The position numbers and the translations under genes were made by a program. Source: an uncultured Flavobacteriaceae bacterium (GTDB lineage Bacteria > Bacteroidota > Bacteroidia > Flavobacteriales > Flavobacteriaceae). Taken from it: a DNA stretch of 64,000 nucleotides. This document shows, piece after piece, positions 19,371-28,715 of the stretch (its first letter is position 1; each line of letters starts with the position of its first letter). The notes beneath the pieces were generated by a model, which did not search any database, was not told the DNA's origin, and saw only the letters and a program-made list of their open reading frames with translations. The stretch is taken from assembly GCA_947494565.1 (NCBI GenBank), contig CANLVG010000006.1, forward strand, positions 1 to 64,000, in the 5' to 3' direction.

Positions 19371-19814
19371 CTATGGTTTGGTTCTAGACGGGTCAATTTT
19401 AATTAAATTGGAATGGCCTTTAGCAATCATTCGACTTTTATCGGCGTTCCAAATTTCACAGGAGGTATTGATAATCTGATTTCCATTTTTGGTGATGGAG
19501 GTTTTGGCGATGATCGTTTCCCCGGCCTTTGCCGAGGCAAAATAATCAACGCCCAAATTCACTGTGGTGTACATATGTGGCTTTCCCAAAGACCAAACCG
19601 CTGCTCCTACCGCATCATCAATAATTGCCGCTGTAGTACCACCGTGTAAGATGCCCATAGGGTTGGTCATTTCTTCACGAATGACATAAGAGAACTCTAG
19701 TTCACCTTCTTCTACACGTAATAAGGTCGGGTTGAGCCAACGCATTAGAGGAGATATAGAGGCTGAGGAGTCCTTTCCAATCCAAGATCGAAGTACTGTA
19801 AGGGCTTTGTTCAT
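19371..19814 (-). CDS. PaaI-family hotdog-fold thioesterase
   Basis: A 147-residue single hotdog domain with the signature HGGTTAAIIDDAVGAA (about residues 57-72), which contains the catalytic Asp. The family hydrolyses acyl-CoA thioesters in the cytoplasm. It lies 15 bases after the SnoaL-like gene and 9 before the class V aminotransferase gene, so it is probably co-transcribed, though a metabolic link to its neighbours is not obvious. Confidence 0.88.
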   Translation of the reverse strand: MNKALTVLRSWIGKDSSASISPLMRWLNPTLLRVEEGELEFSYVIREEMTNPMGILHGGTTAAIIDDAVGAAVWSLGKPHMYTTVNLGVDYFASAKAGETIIAKTSITKNGNQIINTSCEIWNADKSRMIAKGHSNLIKIDPSRTKP

Positions 19815-19829
19815 TGTTTTGTTTCTGTA

Positions 19830-20309
19830 CTAGTTTTTACTCGCGCTTGCTTCACAACTTGAACGTCTTCTGGTATCGATTAGATAGATGATCTTCCAAG
19901 TGCCATTGTCATGAAAAAGTTGAAAGGAATTGACTCCACAATGGCTGAATTTACCATCGAGCCAGAATTCGTATTCCGTCCAGGCATTGGCCATATTACC
20001 ATCTACCTTTATCGTATAGGAGGTAATACGTTCTTCCCATTTTTCCTTGACCGGGCGACCACTGCCGATGGCCTTGATAAAACCAGCTACATCATCTTGT
20101 TTCAACACATCTTTTTGCTCTTTGTTCTTGAAGGCCGTTTGGAAAACCAGTTGGTCCGCCATGGTTTGTTTCATTAATAGGGTATCGCCTTTGTGGAAGC
20201 CTTCAAAGAAGGTTTTGACCACTTGTTCTACTTCCTTCTCAAGCTCGGATTGAGCGGACATGGGTAACGTTAGCATGAGCAGCGTTCCCAAGAATAGTTT
20301 TTTAATCAT
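19830..20309 (-). CDS. SnoaL/NTF2-like secreted protein
   Basis: A 159-residue protein with a signal peptide (cleavage near LPMSAQS) and a cone-shaped NTF2-like fold, judged from EQVVKTFFEGFHKGD, the central VFQTAFKNK, and WTEYEFWLDGKFSHCGVNSFQLFHDNGTW spread over the C-terminal half. Many such proteins bind small ligands without catalysis. Function here is unknown. It sits 23 bases after the GH140-like gene on the same strand. Confidence 0.75.
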   Translation of the reverse strand: MIKKLFLGTLLMLTLPMSAQSELEKEVEQVVKTFFEGFHKGDTLLMKQTMADQLVFQTAFKNKEQKDVLKQDDVAGFIKAIGSGRPVKEKWEERITSYTIKVDGNMANAWTEYEFWLDGKFSHCGVNSFQLFHDNGTWKIIYLIDTRRRSSCEASASKN

Positions 20310-20332
20310 GATTTGAACATATTTTAGTACTA

Positions 20333-21724
20333 CTATTTTATTGGTGGCTTTCCAGGTATGGGAAAGTCTTGGTCAGTTGAGTCAAGAATCAACACCCAAT
20401 CGTGTCCCTTACCGGAGGTCGGAGGAGTGACAATGATGGAACTTTTATTTTCTATAGTCTTATCGAGATACGCATTGCCGGTCCGTGGATCGTACCACCA
20501 GCTTTTTAAAGAGCCGCTTGACAATACCGAGAGGTTTAGGTCTACTGATTTTCCTGTAGGGAAATAAATCATGGCGTAACCGCCGGTTTCATCTCGTGTT
20601 GCGATGATATAATCATCGTTTTCTTCTTGTTCTGCCAAAATCATGGACTGATCGGGGATGCGGGTTAAAAAGGGTCTTGAAAGCATAAGGTTTTTAAGAT
20701 GTTTTACCTGATTGGCCATGGGAAGGTTCAATGCCACAGGCCAGGGTCTCAAGGGCTGATTGATACCCTCTTCGTCACCCCTGAACATTTGCCATACATC
20801 ATGGCAACCATAGGTTTGGCCGAAGGCACCCGCAAATATGTTCCAGTACATGATGCGCCTGATATCTTCCGGTAGGCTATGCCCCAATTCTTTGGCGTTG
20901 AAACAATTGGGATGGTCTTCGTAAAGGGGTTCTCCGTCCAATACAGGTTTTTTTGGGATGAGGTTATAATCATGGTTAATATGCTTATAAGTACCTTGAT
21001 TCGCGCAGTGTCCGGTTTGATGCATGTTGAAATCAAGCCAATCTTCATCATGGAACCAGGTAGAAGAACCGCCGTACTCCTTGGGCTGAGGATGGTAACT
21101 CATCAGGGTTCTGTCATACCCGCCAGCGCCTGACGCCACACCTTCGGCCATTTGGTTCCAGACTTCAATATCGTTACTTTGTTCTCGAGGATTACGATCA
21201 CCACCGATAATCCAAATGATATTATCATAAGTTTGATAACGTGTACCGATCCACTGACCAAAACGATATGCATTTTTTTTGTTGAACACCTCAGGTCCTA
21301 CACCCCAACTTTTTGTATTGAGTTTATCGCCCCATGTCGGTAATAAAGCGATGTACATACCGAGACTATCCGCTTTCTTGATGATGAAGTCGACATGTTC
21401 GAAATAGGCAGGATTGGGACTTTCCGGATTGTTGTTGATCAGTGGAGTCTCACCATACGGGTTGGGTGTATTCAGCCCATCTAATTCAGCTAAGGCAACG
21501 GCCTGTATCACGTTAAAGCCCTGCTCCTTTCTTTTTTCAAGGTACATAAGGGCTTCCTCTCGATTGCATCTATGAAATAACTCCCAGGCCGTGTCGGCCA
21601 TATAGAAAAACGGCTGACCGTCTTCGGTAACCAAAAAACGCCGATTCTCACTGACTTTTAATTTTTGGGCGCTAGTAACCCGAACAAGGACGAAAAGAAA
21701 CAAAAGGGATACTATGAAACGCAT
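20333..21724 (-). CDS. GH140-like (DUF4038) glycoside hydrolase, secreted
   Basis: A 463-residue protein with a signal peptide (MRFIVSLLFLFVLVRVTSAQ). A DUF4038 apiosidase-like TIM barrel covers about residues 25-355, with FFYMADTAWELFHRC and VLDGEPLYEDHPNC. The C-terminal domain (about 365-463) is a beta-sandwich of the putative collagen-binding type (SLKSWWYDPRTGNAYLD). GH140 founders cut apiose-containing pectin, but the wider family is not restricted to that substrate. The start at 21724 places the signal peptide first; the upstream alternative at 21769 would add 15 residues. It is the first gene of the operon and is not accompanied by SusC/SusD genes. Confidence 0.85.
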   Translation of the reverse strand: MRFIVSLLFLFVLVRVTSAQKLKVSENRRFLVTEDGQPFFYMADTAWELFHRCNREEALMYLEKRKEQGFNVIQAVALAELDGLNTPNPYGETPLINNNPESPNPAYFEHVDFIIKKADSLGMYIALLPTWGDKLNTKSWGVGPEVFNKKNAYRFGQWIGTRYQTYDNIIWIIGGDRNPREQSNDIEVWNQMAEGVASGAGGYDRTLMSYHPQPKEYGGSSTWFHDEDWLDFNMHQTGHCANQGTYKHINHDYNLIPKKPVLDGEPLYEDHPNCFNAKELGHSLPEDIRRIMYWNIFAGAFGQTYGCHDVWQMFRGDEEGINQPLRPWPVALNLPMANQVKHLKNLMLSRPFLTRIPDQSMILAEQEENDDYIIATRDETGGYAMIYFPTGKSVDLNLSVLSSGSLKSWWYDPRTGNAYLDKTIENKSSIIVTPPTSGKGHDWVLILDSTDQDFPIPGKPPIK

Positions 21725-21807
21725 CGCAACACATTGATTGAGGAAGATAACGATTTTTTGAATAGTCATTTCCTTAAACTTAGAATTTTAGGATGAAATC
21801 GATTTCT

Positions 21808-21815
21808 TATATTTG
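21808..21815 (+). promoter_or_regulatory. -7 element upstream of the DUF1080 gene
   Basis: TATATTTG is a full match to TAnnTTTG and lies 23 bases before the start codon; no clear -33 TTG was seen at usual spacing. Confidence 0.5.
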
Positions 21816-21838
21816 AAATCTAACATAACGCAATTCCT

Positions 21839-22762
21839 ATGAAGTCAAGATTCGTTTCAGTAGCCTTTTCACTAATATTGTCAATGGTCACATTTGCACA
21901 AGAAGGACATCCTTTAGAGGGCAAATGGAATTTGACTATCACCGAAGATGGAAAGGAATTCCCCTCTTGGTTGGAGGTGCGCCATTCAGGAACCAACACA
22001 ATGGTAGGGCGTTTTTGTTATAAGTTCGGGAGCGCTAGACCGGTGGCCGAGGTGAAGATCAAAGAAAAAATGTTCAGCTTCTCGATTCCCAATCAATGGG
22101 AACCGAAAGGTATTGACATGCAGTTGATCGGAACCCAAGAAGGGAACGAGCTCAAAGGGACCCTCATCTACACCGACGGAAAAATATATACGTGGACGGG
22201 AAAACCGTCACCTGAATTACCCTATACCGAAAACCCAAAGTGGGGAAAATCGAAAAAGCTTTTTAATGGCAAGGATTTGGAAGGATGGAAGGCTATGGGG
22301 GAAAACCAATGGGTCGTAAAAGACGGAATTCTAACGAGCGACAAACAAGGAGCCAATTTGGTGAGCGAAGAAACGTTTTCAGATTTCAAATTATCGGTTG
22401 AATTTAGGTACCCGAAAGGGAGCAACAGTGGTCTTTATCTCCGTGGCAGGTATGAGGTACAGATTGCGGATAACAAAGGACTTGAACCCTCGGATATTTA
22501 TTTTGGTGGAATCTATGGACACTTGACCCCCAATGAAAATGTGGCGAAAGCGGCCGGTGAATGGCAGACCTACGATATTACGTTAATCGGTCGCCGTGCG
22601 ACAATCGTTGCCAATGGAAAAACGATTATCAGCAATCAAAATATACCGGGCATGACGGGTGGTGCCTTGGATAACGATGAAGCGGCCCCAGGACCGATTT
22701 TAATTCAAGGTGATCATGGTCCGGTAGAGTTCAAGTCGATTGAGATTACGCCGATGCAGTAG
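21839..22762 (+). CDS. DUF1080 (3-keto-disaccharide hydrolase) family protein
   Basis: A 307-residue secreted protein (signal ending near MVTFAQEG). The N-terminal part (about residues 25-120) is a lipocalin-like beta-barrel domain beginning GKWNLTITEDG. The DUF1080 concanavalin-like domain (about 130-305) carries LFNGKDLEGWKAMGENQWVVK-type sequence, SNSGLYLRGRYEVQI and GEWQTYDITLIGRRATI. Some relatives hydrolyse 3-keto-glycosides, hence the family name. It stands alone and faces the M20 peptidase gene convergently. Confidence 0.88.
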   Translation: MKSRFVSVAFSLILSMVTFAQEGHPLEGKWNLTITEDGKEFPSWLEVRHSGTNTMVGRFCYKFGSARPVAEVKIKEKMFSFSIPNQWEPKGIDMQLIGTQEGNELKGTLIYTDGKIYTWTGKPSPELPYTENPKWGKSKKLFNGKDLEGWKAMGENQWVVKDGILTSDKQGANLVSEETFSDFKLSVEFRYPKGSNSGLYLRGRYEVQIADNKGLEPSDIYFGGIYGHLTPNENVAKAAGEWQTYDITLIGRRATIVANGKTIISNQNIPGMTGGALDNDEAAPGPILIQGDHGPVEFKSIEITPMQ

Positions 22763-22800
22763 GCAATTTGTTCTTAAAGCAACAATTTTATAAATATGTT

Positions 22801-24267
22801 CTATTGATTGCTATTCTGTATCAATTGAACATAGAAGGCTATGGCGTCGTAAAAATCACTGACCGCAACACGTTCATTAAGTCCGTGAAAGGACTTTTGA
22901 CTGTGTTTGTTCAGATGTATCGGTGAGAAACGGTAAATATTATCGGTCACCTCTCCATAATGCCGAGAATCTGTGCCACCAACCACCAAATACGGTGTAA
23001 CGATAACCTCAGGAAAAAGCTGCAATATGGTCGTGTTCAACGTATTGAATTGAGCGTTATCGGTAGCGGACAACTTAGAGGGTTCCGATACAAAACTTCC
23101 TTTTGTAATCGTGATACGATCATCATTGATTATCCTTTTTACATGAGCGATGACGTCATCGGAAGTGGTTTCCGGCAATATCCTAAAGTTTACGGTAGCG
23201 CTTGCTGTCATTGGGATGATGTTATCTTTTACGCCGCTATTAAAAATGGTCGGGGAGGTTGTCGTTCTGATTTGGGCATTTCCCGAACTGGTAGATTCGT
23301 AGACATTGAGCAAGATCGGCCCTAAAACCGATTTATTGGCGAATACCATCTTGTTCAAAAAAGGCATTTCAGGACCTAGATATTCCATGAACTGTTCGAG
23401 GGGAATGGTGATTTTTGCCGGTAACGGATTGTTTTTAAGTGCGGTAATGGCATTACTCATGACATCTATGGCGGTTTCCTTACCGGGCATTGATGAGTGT
23501 CCTCCTTCTATACGTATATTTAGATTTAAAGACAGGTATCCTTTTTCGGCCGTACCGATTAGTGCAACTTCTTTTGTCATATCCGGGACCAGTCCTTCTG
23601 AAATAACCCCACCTTCATCTAAGACGTATTCTGCCTTGACACCCTGTTGTTGCAGATAGTTGGCCATGGCTACTGCTCCGTTTCTACCACCGATTTCTTC
23701 ATCATGGCCGAAGGCGAAATACATGGTTCGCTTGGGTTTGAAGTTTTGGGAAAGCAGTTGTTCGACCGCCTCCATGATTCCAACAACCCCTACCTTGTCA
23801 TCAATAGTTCCGCGCCCCCAGATGGTGTCGTTCCTGATGGTTCCTGCCCAAGGGTCGACTTTCCATTCCGATAGGTTTTTCTCTATCACGGGTACCACAT
23901 CTAAATGTCCCATAAGGATAATAGGCTTCAAATCGGAATCTGAACCTTGCCACTTATACAGATGACTGAATGAGTTAAAGATTTTTTTGTCTAGAAGTGA
24001 ATCCACCAAGGGGTAGGTCTCCGCTAAAAAATGATTGAATTTACCAAACTGCAAGGAATCGAAATCAATACTTTTTTCAGGAGAAACCGTCCTAATTTTT
24101 AGCGCTTCCGCAAAGTGATCGATTGCTTGAGGGTTTCCTACCGCTGGTGTTACCGGCGTTACGGAAATTTGCTTGGAATTGAAGCCGAGCGTATTGATAA
24201 ATAGATACCCCACAAAAAGAATGAAGGCGAGCAGTAGGAATAACAAAGATTTTTTTAAGATTTTCAT
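22801..24267 (-). CDS. M20 family peptidase, PM20D1/carboxypeptidase S-like, membrane-anchored
   Basis: A 488-residue di-zinc hydrolase with an N-terminal hydrophobic anchor (about residues 7-27). Metal ligands and the catalytic acid are visible in GHLDVVPV (His and Asp), WGRGTIDDKVG (bridging Asp) and GHDEEIGG (Glu pair), and a late ligand His in TDSRHYGEV/PIHLNKHSQ. The size and the lid domain match carboxypeptidase S and PM20D1, which cleave N-acyl amino acids and dipeptides. It follows ggt by 19 bases, so it may hydrolyse the dipeptide products of gamma-glutamyl transfer; that coupling is inference. Confidence 0.88.
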   Translation of the reverse strand: MKILKKSLLFLLLAFILFVGYLFINTLGFNSKQISVTPVTPAVGNPQAIDHFAEALKIRTVSPEKSIDFDSLQFGKFNHFLAETYPLVDSLLDKKIFNSFSHLYKWQGSDSDLKPIILMGHLDVVPVIEKNLSEWKVDPWAGTIRNDTIWGRGTIDDKVGVVGIMEAVEQLLSQNFKPKRTMYFAFGHDEEIGGRNGAVAMANYLQQQGVKAEYVLDEGGVISEGLVPDMTKEVALIGTAEKGYLSLNLNIRIEGGHSSMPGKETAIDVMSNAITALKNNPLPAKITIPLEQFMEYLGPEMPFLNKMVFANKSVLGPILLNVYESTSSGNAQIRTTTSPTIFNSGVKDNIIPMTASATVNFRILPETTSDDVIAHVKRIINDDRITITKGSFVSEPSKLSATDNAQFNTLNTTILQLFPEVIVTPYLVVGGTDSRHYGEVTDNIYRFSPIHLNKHSQKSFHGLNERVAVSDFYDAIAFYVQLIQNSNQ

Positions 24268-24286
24268 GCAATACAGTATTTGGAAA

Positions 24287-25981
24287 TTAATAACCTACCG
24301 CTCCACTATCCGGTTGACCGGAATCGGAAGCGCCAATAAAAACCTGTTTTTCGGGGTCGTAGGTTATCCCCATCAGTGCCCCCATATTAAAACGTTCTTT
24401 TAAGATATGTCCTTTTGCCTCCAGCGCTTTTCGCGTATCCGGGGAAAGCAAAAGCTTTTCATAGACAATTTGATCGGGCAGCCATTGGTGGTGGATTTTC
24501 AAGGCTTCAATCGCCTTATCAACGGGCATCTCGAATTCTAAGACGTTGAGCACGGTTTGAAAAACGGTATTGATGATGGTTCGTCCACCAGGACTACCGA
24601 TCACCAAAAACGGTTTTCCGTCTTTCCCGATTATCGTTGGAGTCATACTCGAAAGCATCCGTTTCTCTGGTGCTACAAGATTCGGAGCCGTACCGATTTG
24701 ACCATTGCTTTTGGTGATACCGGGTTGCGGGTTGAAATCGCCCATTTCGTTGTTGAAAATGAAGCCCAACTCGTCCGAGCCCATTTGAGAACCATAACTG
24801 TATTCCAAAGTATAGGTCAACGAAACAGCATTTCCTTCTTTATCCATAGTCGACAAATGCGTAGTGCTCTCGCCATCATAAAGCCTTCCGAATTGGGTGG
24901 AGTCACTTACCGAAGCTTTCTCCATATCAATACCTTTAAAGCGTTCTTTTGCAAACGTTTTTGAAGTTAGTTTAGCCAAGGGCATATTCAAATTAAAATC
25001 GGGGTCACCAAGATGTTCCGCCCGGTCAGCAAATGCCCTTCGCATGGCCTCGGCCACCAAATGTAAATGTTCGGCCGAATTGAATTCAATGGTTTTGAAA
25101 TCCGCCAGCTCCATCAGGTTCATCATTTCAACCAAGGCGACTCCACCGGAACTAGGCGGAGGCATGGAGTAAATTTCATACCCTTTGTAGGTGCCTTTAA
25201 TAGGTTCGCGTTCTATGGCCTCATATTTTGCTAAATCTTTTTTGGTAATGATGCCCTCATTTTTCTTCATGAAATCGGCAATTTTCTTGGCCGTTTTTCC
25301 TTTGTAGAATCCGTCACGACCGTTATCGCGTATCAGGGCCAAGGTGGTTGCCAATTCCGGTTGCGTCCATAGCTCACCGGGTTCCGTAACTTCCCCTTCT
25401 TCATTGCGGAAGTAGTCGTCCATGAAGGCATTGGTGCCCTCGTTTTTAGTGAAGTATTGTGCTGCTCGATATAATGACCAATTAAAAACAAATCCATTTT
25501 GGGCTTGGTCGACTGCTGGTTGCACAACGGTTGCCCAGTCGAGTTTGCCGTATTTTTGATGGGCCAAATACAATCCTGCCACGGTGCCCGGTACTCCTAT
25601 GGATAGGGCACTTTTATGGTTGATTCCATCGATAAGGGTTCCTGTTGAATCGAGATACATATCGTTGGTCGCAGCTAGAGGGGCTTTTTCTCGAAAGTCG
25701 ATGGTAGTCGTCTTTCCTTCGGAATTCATGAAGACGATGAATCCTCCTCCTCCGATGTTTCCCGCCGAAGGATGGGTGACCGCTAAAGAAAAGGCAGTAG
25801 CCACTGCCGCATCAATGGCATTCCCTCCCTTTTTCAAGATGTTCGCTCCCACCCGGGAAGAACTTTTATCTGAGGAAACGACCATCCCATTTTTGGAATA
25901 CGTCTGGGCGTTTAGAAGTGCAGCGCCAAGGAATACCAATAAGATGGTACGGTGTATATTCTTCCATTTCAAGATCGGCAT
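24287..25981 (-). CDS. ggt: Gamma-glutamyltransferase (glutathione hydrolase)
   Basis: A 564-residue secreted Ntn hydrolase precursor with a signal peptide (GAALLNAQ). It cleaves the gamma-glutamyl bond of glutathione and related compounds. The autoprocessing and nucleophile threonine is T373 in ESTTHLST, and the substrate-binding SPGGRTIIN segment is present near residue 468. Length and order match the periplasmic bacterial enzyme (large then small subunit). It is the promoter-proximal gene of a two-gene unit with the M20 peptidase. Confidence 0.95.
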   Translation of the reverse strand: MPILKWKNIHRTILLVFLGAALLNAQTYSKNGMVVSSDKSSSRVGANILKKGGNAIDAAVATAFSLAVTHPSAGNIGGGGFIVFMNSEGKTTTIDFREKAPLAATNDMYLDSTGTLIDGINHKSALSIGVPGTVAGLYLAHQKYGKLDWATVVQPAVDQAQNGFVFNWSLYRAAQYFTKNEGTNAFMDDYFRNEEGEVTEPGELWTQPELATTLALIRDNGRDGFYKGKTAKKIADFMKKNEGIITKKDLAKYEAIEREPIKGTYKGYEIYSMPPPSSGGVALVEMMNLMELADFKTIEFNSAEHLHLVAEAMRRAFADRAEHLGDPDFNLNMPLAKLTSKTFAKERFKGIDMEKASVSDSTQFGRLYDGESTTHLSTMDKEGNAVSLTYTLEYSYGSQMGSDELGFIFNNEMGDFNPQPGITKSNGQIGTAPNLVAPEKRMLSSMTPTIIGKDGKPFLVIGSPGGRTIINTVFQTVLNVLEFEMPVDKAIEALKIHHQWLPDQIVYEKLLLSPDTRKALEAKGHILKERFNMGALMGITYDPEKQVFIGASDSGQPDSGAVGY

Positions 25982-26100
25982 AGTTAGTTGGTTTAGGAGG
26001 TCCTGAATTTACTAAAGATTCATTGCAATACGTTGCTGAAGATAAGAATAAAATACAATCGTGTTTGAGAAGTTATTCCGAGCTTTTCAAGATGTCATGA

Positions 26101-27186
26101 TCAGTTAGAAAGTACTTCTGCTAAATCAAGGCTTACCGAGATACGTAACTTTTCACGAAACTGATTCTCTTCGTCGGACAGACCGAGTAAAAAGGCGATA
26201 TCGACATCGGCGTAACGCCCATGGAAACCACTCCCTAGAGTAAAAAACGTATCTGTTACTCTGTTCAGACCACGCGAATAGCCTGATCTTACACTAATTT
26301 TTTTTCTGTAAATGAACTCAAACCCCAGTGCAAGGGCCGAACCTTCTAAACCAAAGTCAAGTCTTTCGCCTTCTTCATTCTCAACATATGAATCGAGTAG
26401 CATTTTGTATTCCGTGGTAACACTCAATTTTTTTTCGTGGTCGAAAATGAAGTCAAAACCTGCACCTATTTTCAGCATTGATGGCGCATAGATTTCAATA
26501 TCCGTATTATCGAATAAGGATTTCCCTCTTAAATTGGAGATGCTAAAACCAGCCCTCCATCGGCCATTGAATTTACTGTACGCTATTTCATTTCCGTTGA
26601 AGAAACCAGCAACATCAATACCGTACAGATTTGATGCGGATTCACCGCCAAAACCATCGATAAGCGGTACTTTCCCTTTTAAAGAAATAAACCGACCCGA
26701 CACCGACATAGCAAATTCGTTACTTAGGCGTATTGCATATGAGCCTTCTATGGCTACCTCATGTGCTGTTTGAAAAGCCCCGGATTCGACAAATGAATCT
26801 ATACCATACGCATAATTGCGAACACTTATTGCATAAGCGCTGCTATGTTCAAGATTGTTATAAAAAGTTACATTGAGCTGCTCAAAATTAGTCAAACCAC
26901 TACCGTTATTAAGAATTTGGGTCAGTGCGATTTTAGATTTCACTTCGGAGAAAACATATTTTGAGGGATTCCAAAATTGAGAAAAAGCGTCAACGGAAGT
27001 CGCGACGCCTAGGTCTCCTTGACCAGCGGCTCTTGCATCAGTAGCTATGCTGAGATAGGCATCTCTAACCGGTTCTATGTTCGTGTCTTGGGCTACACTT
27101 TTGAAAAGAAAGAGGCATGTTATACCAATGAATAACCACAGTGTGAAAGATTTATCGGTATGATAAACATCCTTGCGGTGGTACAT
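26101..27186 (-). CDS. PorV/PorQ-family outer membrane protein (type IX secretion-related)
   Basis: A 361-residue outer-membrane beta-barrel with a signal peptide ending at SVAQD. Family hallmarks are ATDARAAGQGDLGVATS and AFSQFWNPSKYVFSE near the N-terminus, and a late FFTLGSGFHGRYADVDIAFLL strand pair, as in PorV (LptO) and relatives. PorV accepts T9SS cargo and delivers it to the attachment complex. Whether this is the primary PorV or a paralogue cannot be decided; it has no PorU neighbour here. The start at ATG 27186 is chosen over a GTG at 27249 because the signal peptide then begins close to the N-terminus. Confidence 0.82.
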   Translation of the reverse strand: MYHRKDVYHTDKSFTLWLFIGITCLFLFKSVAQDTNIEPVRDAYLSIATDARAAGQGDLGVATSVDAFSQFWNPSKYVFSEVKSKIALTQILNNGSGLTNFEQLNVTFYNNLEHSSAYAISVRNYAYGIDSFVESGAFQTAHEVAIEGSYAIRLSNEFAMSVSGRFISLKGKVPLIDGFGGESASNLYGIDVAGFFNGNEIAYSKFNGRWRAGFSISNLRGKSLFDNTDIEIYAPSMLKIGAGFDFIFDHEKKLSVTTEYKMLLDSYVENEEGERLDFGLEGSALALGFEFIYRKKISVRSGYSRGLNRVTDTFFTLGSGFHGRYADVDIAFLLGLSDEENQFREKLRISVSLDLAEVLSN

Positions 27187-27379
27187 TTGGTAGTGGCTAG
27201 TTTTGTTCTGTTGAATGATAGCCACAAACCCTTCCAATGAGGTAGCCACCTAACAGTCATAACGGAGGTTTTAAAAGAAACTTATGTGATCGAGGATAAA
27301 ATCAGAATAATTGTCTTCAAACCAGGTCTGTTCCGACTTTAGAATGATGATGTTTATCTGGTGGGATCGAAAGTTGCTA

Positions 27380-28711
27380 TTATAACAATCCCCTTGCCTT
27401 AATCTCCAAATATTTATTGATGGTATTAATGGTCAACTGTTCCGGTTTGGTTAGAATCGTTTGAATACCATATTGCTGAAGCTCTTTTTGCATCAACCTC
27501 TTTTCCAAGGCGAATTTTTCGGCGATAGTCTTATGATAAATGGTCTGCACGTCTTCGGCATCTTGGGTAATCAGTTCCTGCAATTCAGTATTTTCAAAAA
27601 ATACAACTACCAGTACATGCTTTTTCGCAATGGCCAATAAAAAAGGCAATTGTCGTCGTAATGCGGAAATATGCTCAAAGTTGGTATAAAGCAGTAACAG
27701 GCTTCTATTGGTCACTTTTCTTTTGATATGGGCATATAGCAATCCGAAATCGGAATCGGTAAACGCCGTATCGATATTATAAAGCTTTTCGAGTATGGTA
27801 TTCAGGTGCGTTATTTTTTGCACTGCTGGCACATAGGTCGTTATGTCTTTGGAAAACGCGATGAGGCCGGTCTTATCGTTTCGTTTCAAAGCGACATTCG
27901 AGAAAGCCAATGTCGAATTGATGGCATAATCCAATAGTTTGAGCTCGTTGAATGGCATTTTCATGACCCTTCCGGTATCGATAATCGAGTAAATGGGTTG
28001 TGATTTCTCGTCTTGATATTGATTGACCATAAGGGCGACATTCTTTGCGGTGGCTTTCCAATTAATGGTTCTGAAGTCATCACCTTGAACATACTCTTTA
28101 ATCTGTTCAAATTCTTGGGTATGCCCGATGCGCCTGATTTTCTTCAATCCGAATTGAGTCAGTTTGTTGCTGATCGCCAAGAAATCATATTGTTGCATCT
28201 GTATGATACTAGGGTATACCGGAACCATATGGTCTTTTTGGAATACATATTTGCGCTTAACGATCCGTAAGAACGTAGAGGCGAACAGTATCAGGTTTCC
28301 GAAAACATATTCGCCTCTGTCTACCGGGCGAACGGTGTATTCAAATTCGGAGATTTCATTCTTTGAGAGGCTGGTACGATGCTCAAAATCCCGTTTTTGA
28401 AATTGAATGGGCAATTCATCAATTAGTGAAATGAATACTTTGAACGGATATGTCGAACTAAAGGTAACTTGTATCGGATTGAAGTCACTATTCGATAGTT
28501 TGGCCGGTAATGCACGCCGTGCTTCAAGATGGTTTCCGGAGGCATACAAGAGGTAGGTGTCTACGATAAAAAGCGCCAATAAAATAAAAGTCGATAACCA
28601 GGCAATCGGGTAGAGGAGCGGTAACCAGTACGATAGCACAAAGCATGCTGAAAGTATGGCGACATACCTGAAAAAGCTGTTATGTATGTAAAACGACTTT
28701 AGAAATTGCAT
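27380..28711 (-). CDS. DUF58 domain membrane protein
   Basis: A 443-residue protein with two N-terminal membrane helices (about residues 14-55) and a cytoplasmic or peripheral DUF58/vWA-like domain containing IKEYVQGDDFRTINWKATAK, the family signature. DUF58 proteins are encoded next to MoxR ATPases throughout bacteria and are thought to be part of MoxR-linked assembly or envelope complexes. The start at 28711 lies 5 bases after the MoxR stop; an upstream in-frame start at 28741 would overlap moxR by 26 bases. It is the last gene of the six-gene operon. Confidence 0.9.
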   Translation of the reverse strand: MQFLKSFYIHNSFFRYVAILSACFVLSYWLPLLYPIAWLSTFILLALFIVDTYLLYASGNHLEARRALPAKLSNSDFNPIQVTFSSTYPFKVFISLIDELPIQFQKRDFEHRTSLSKNEISEFEYTVRPVDRGEYVFGNLILFASTFLRIVKRKYVFQKDHMVPVYPSIIQMQQYDFLAISNKLTQFGLKKIRRIGHTQEFEQIKEYVQGDDFRTINWKATAKNVALMVNQYQDEKSQPIYSIIDTGRVMKMPFNELKLLDYAINSTLAFSNVALKRNDKTGLIAFSKDITTYVPAVQKITHLNTILEKLYNIDTAFTDSDFGLLYAHIKRKVTNRSLLLLYTNFEHISALRRQLPFLLAIAKKHVLVVVFFENTELQELITQDAEDVQTIYHKTIAEKFALEKRLMQKELQQYGIQTILTKPEQLTINTINKYLEIKARGLL

Positions 28712-28715
28712 ACGC

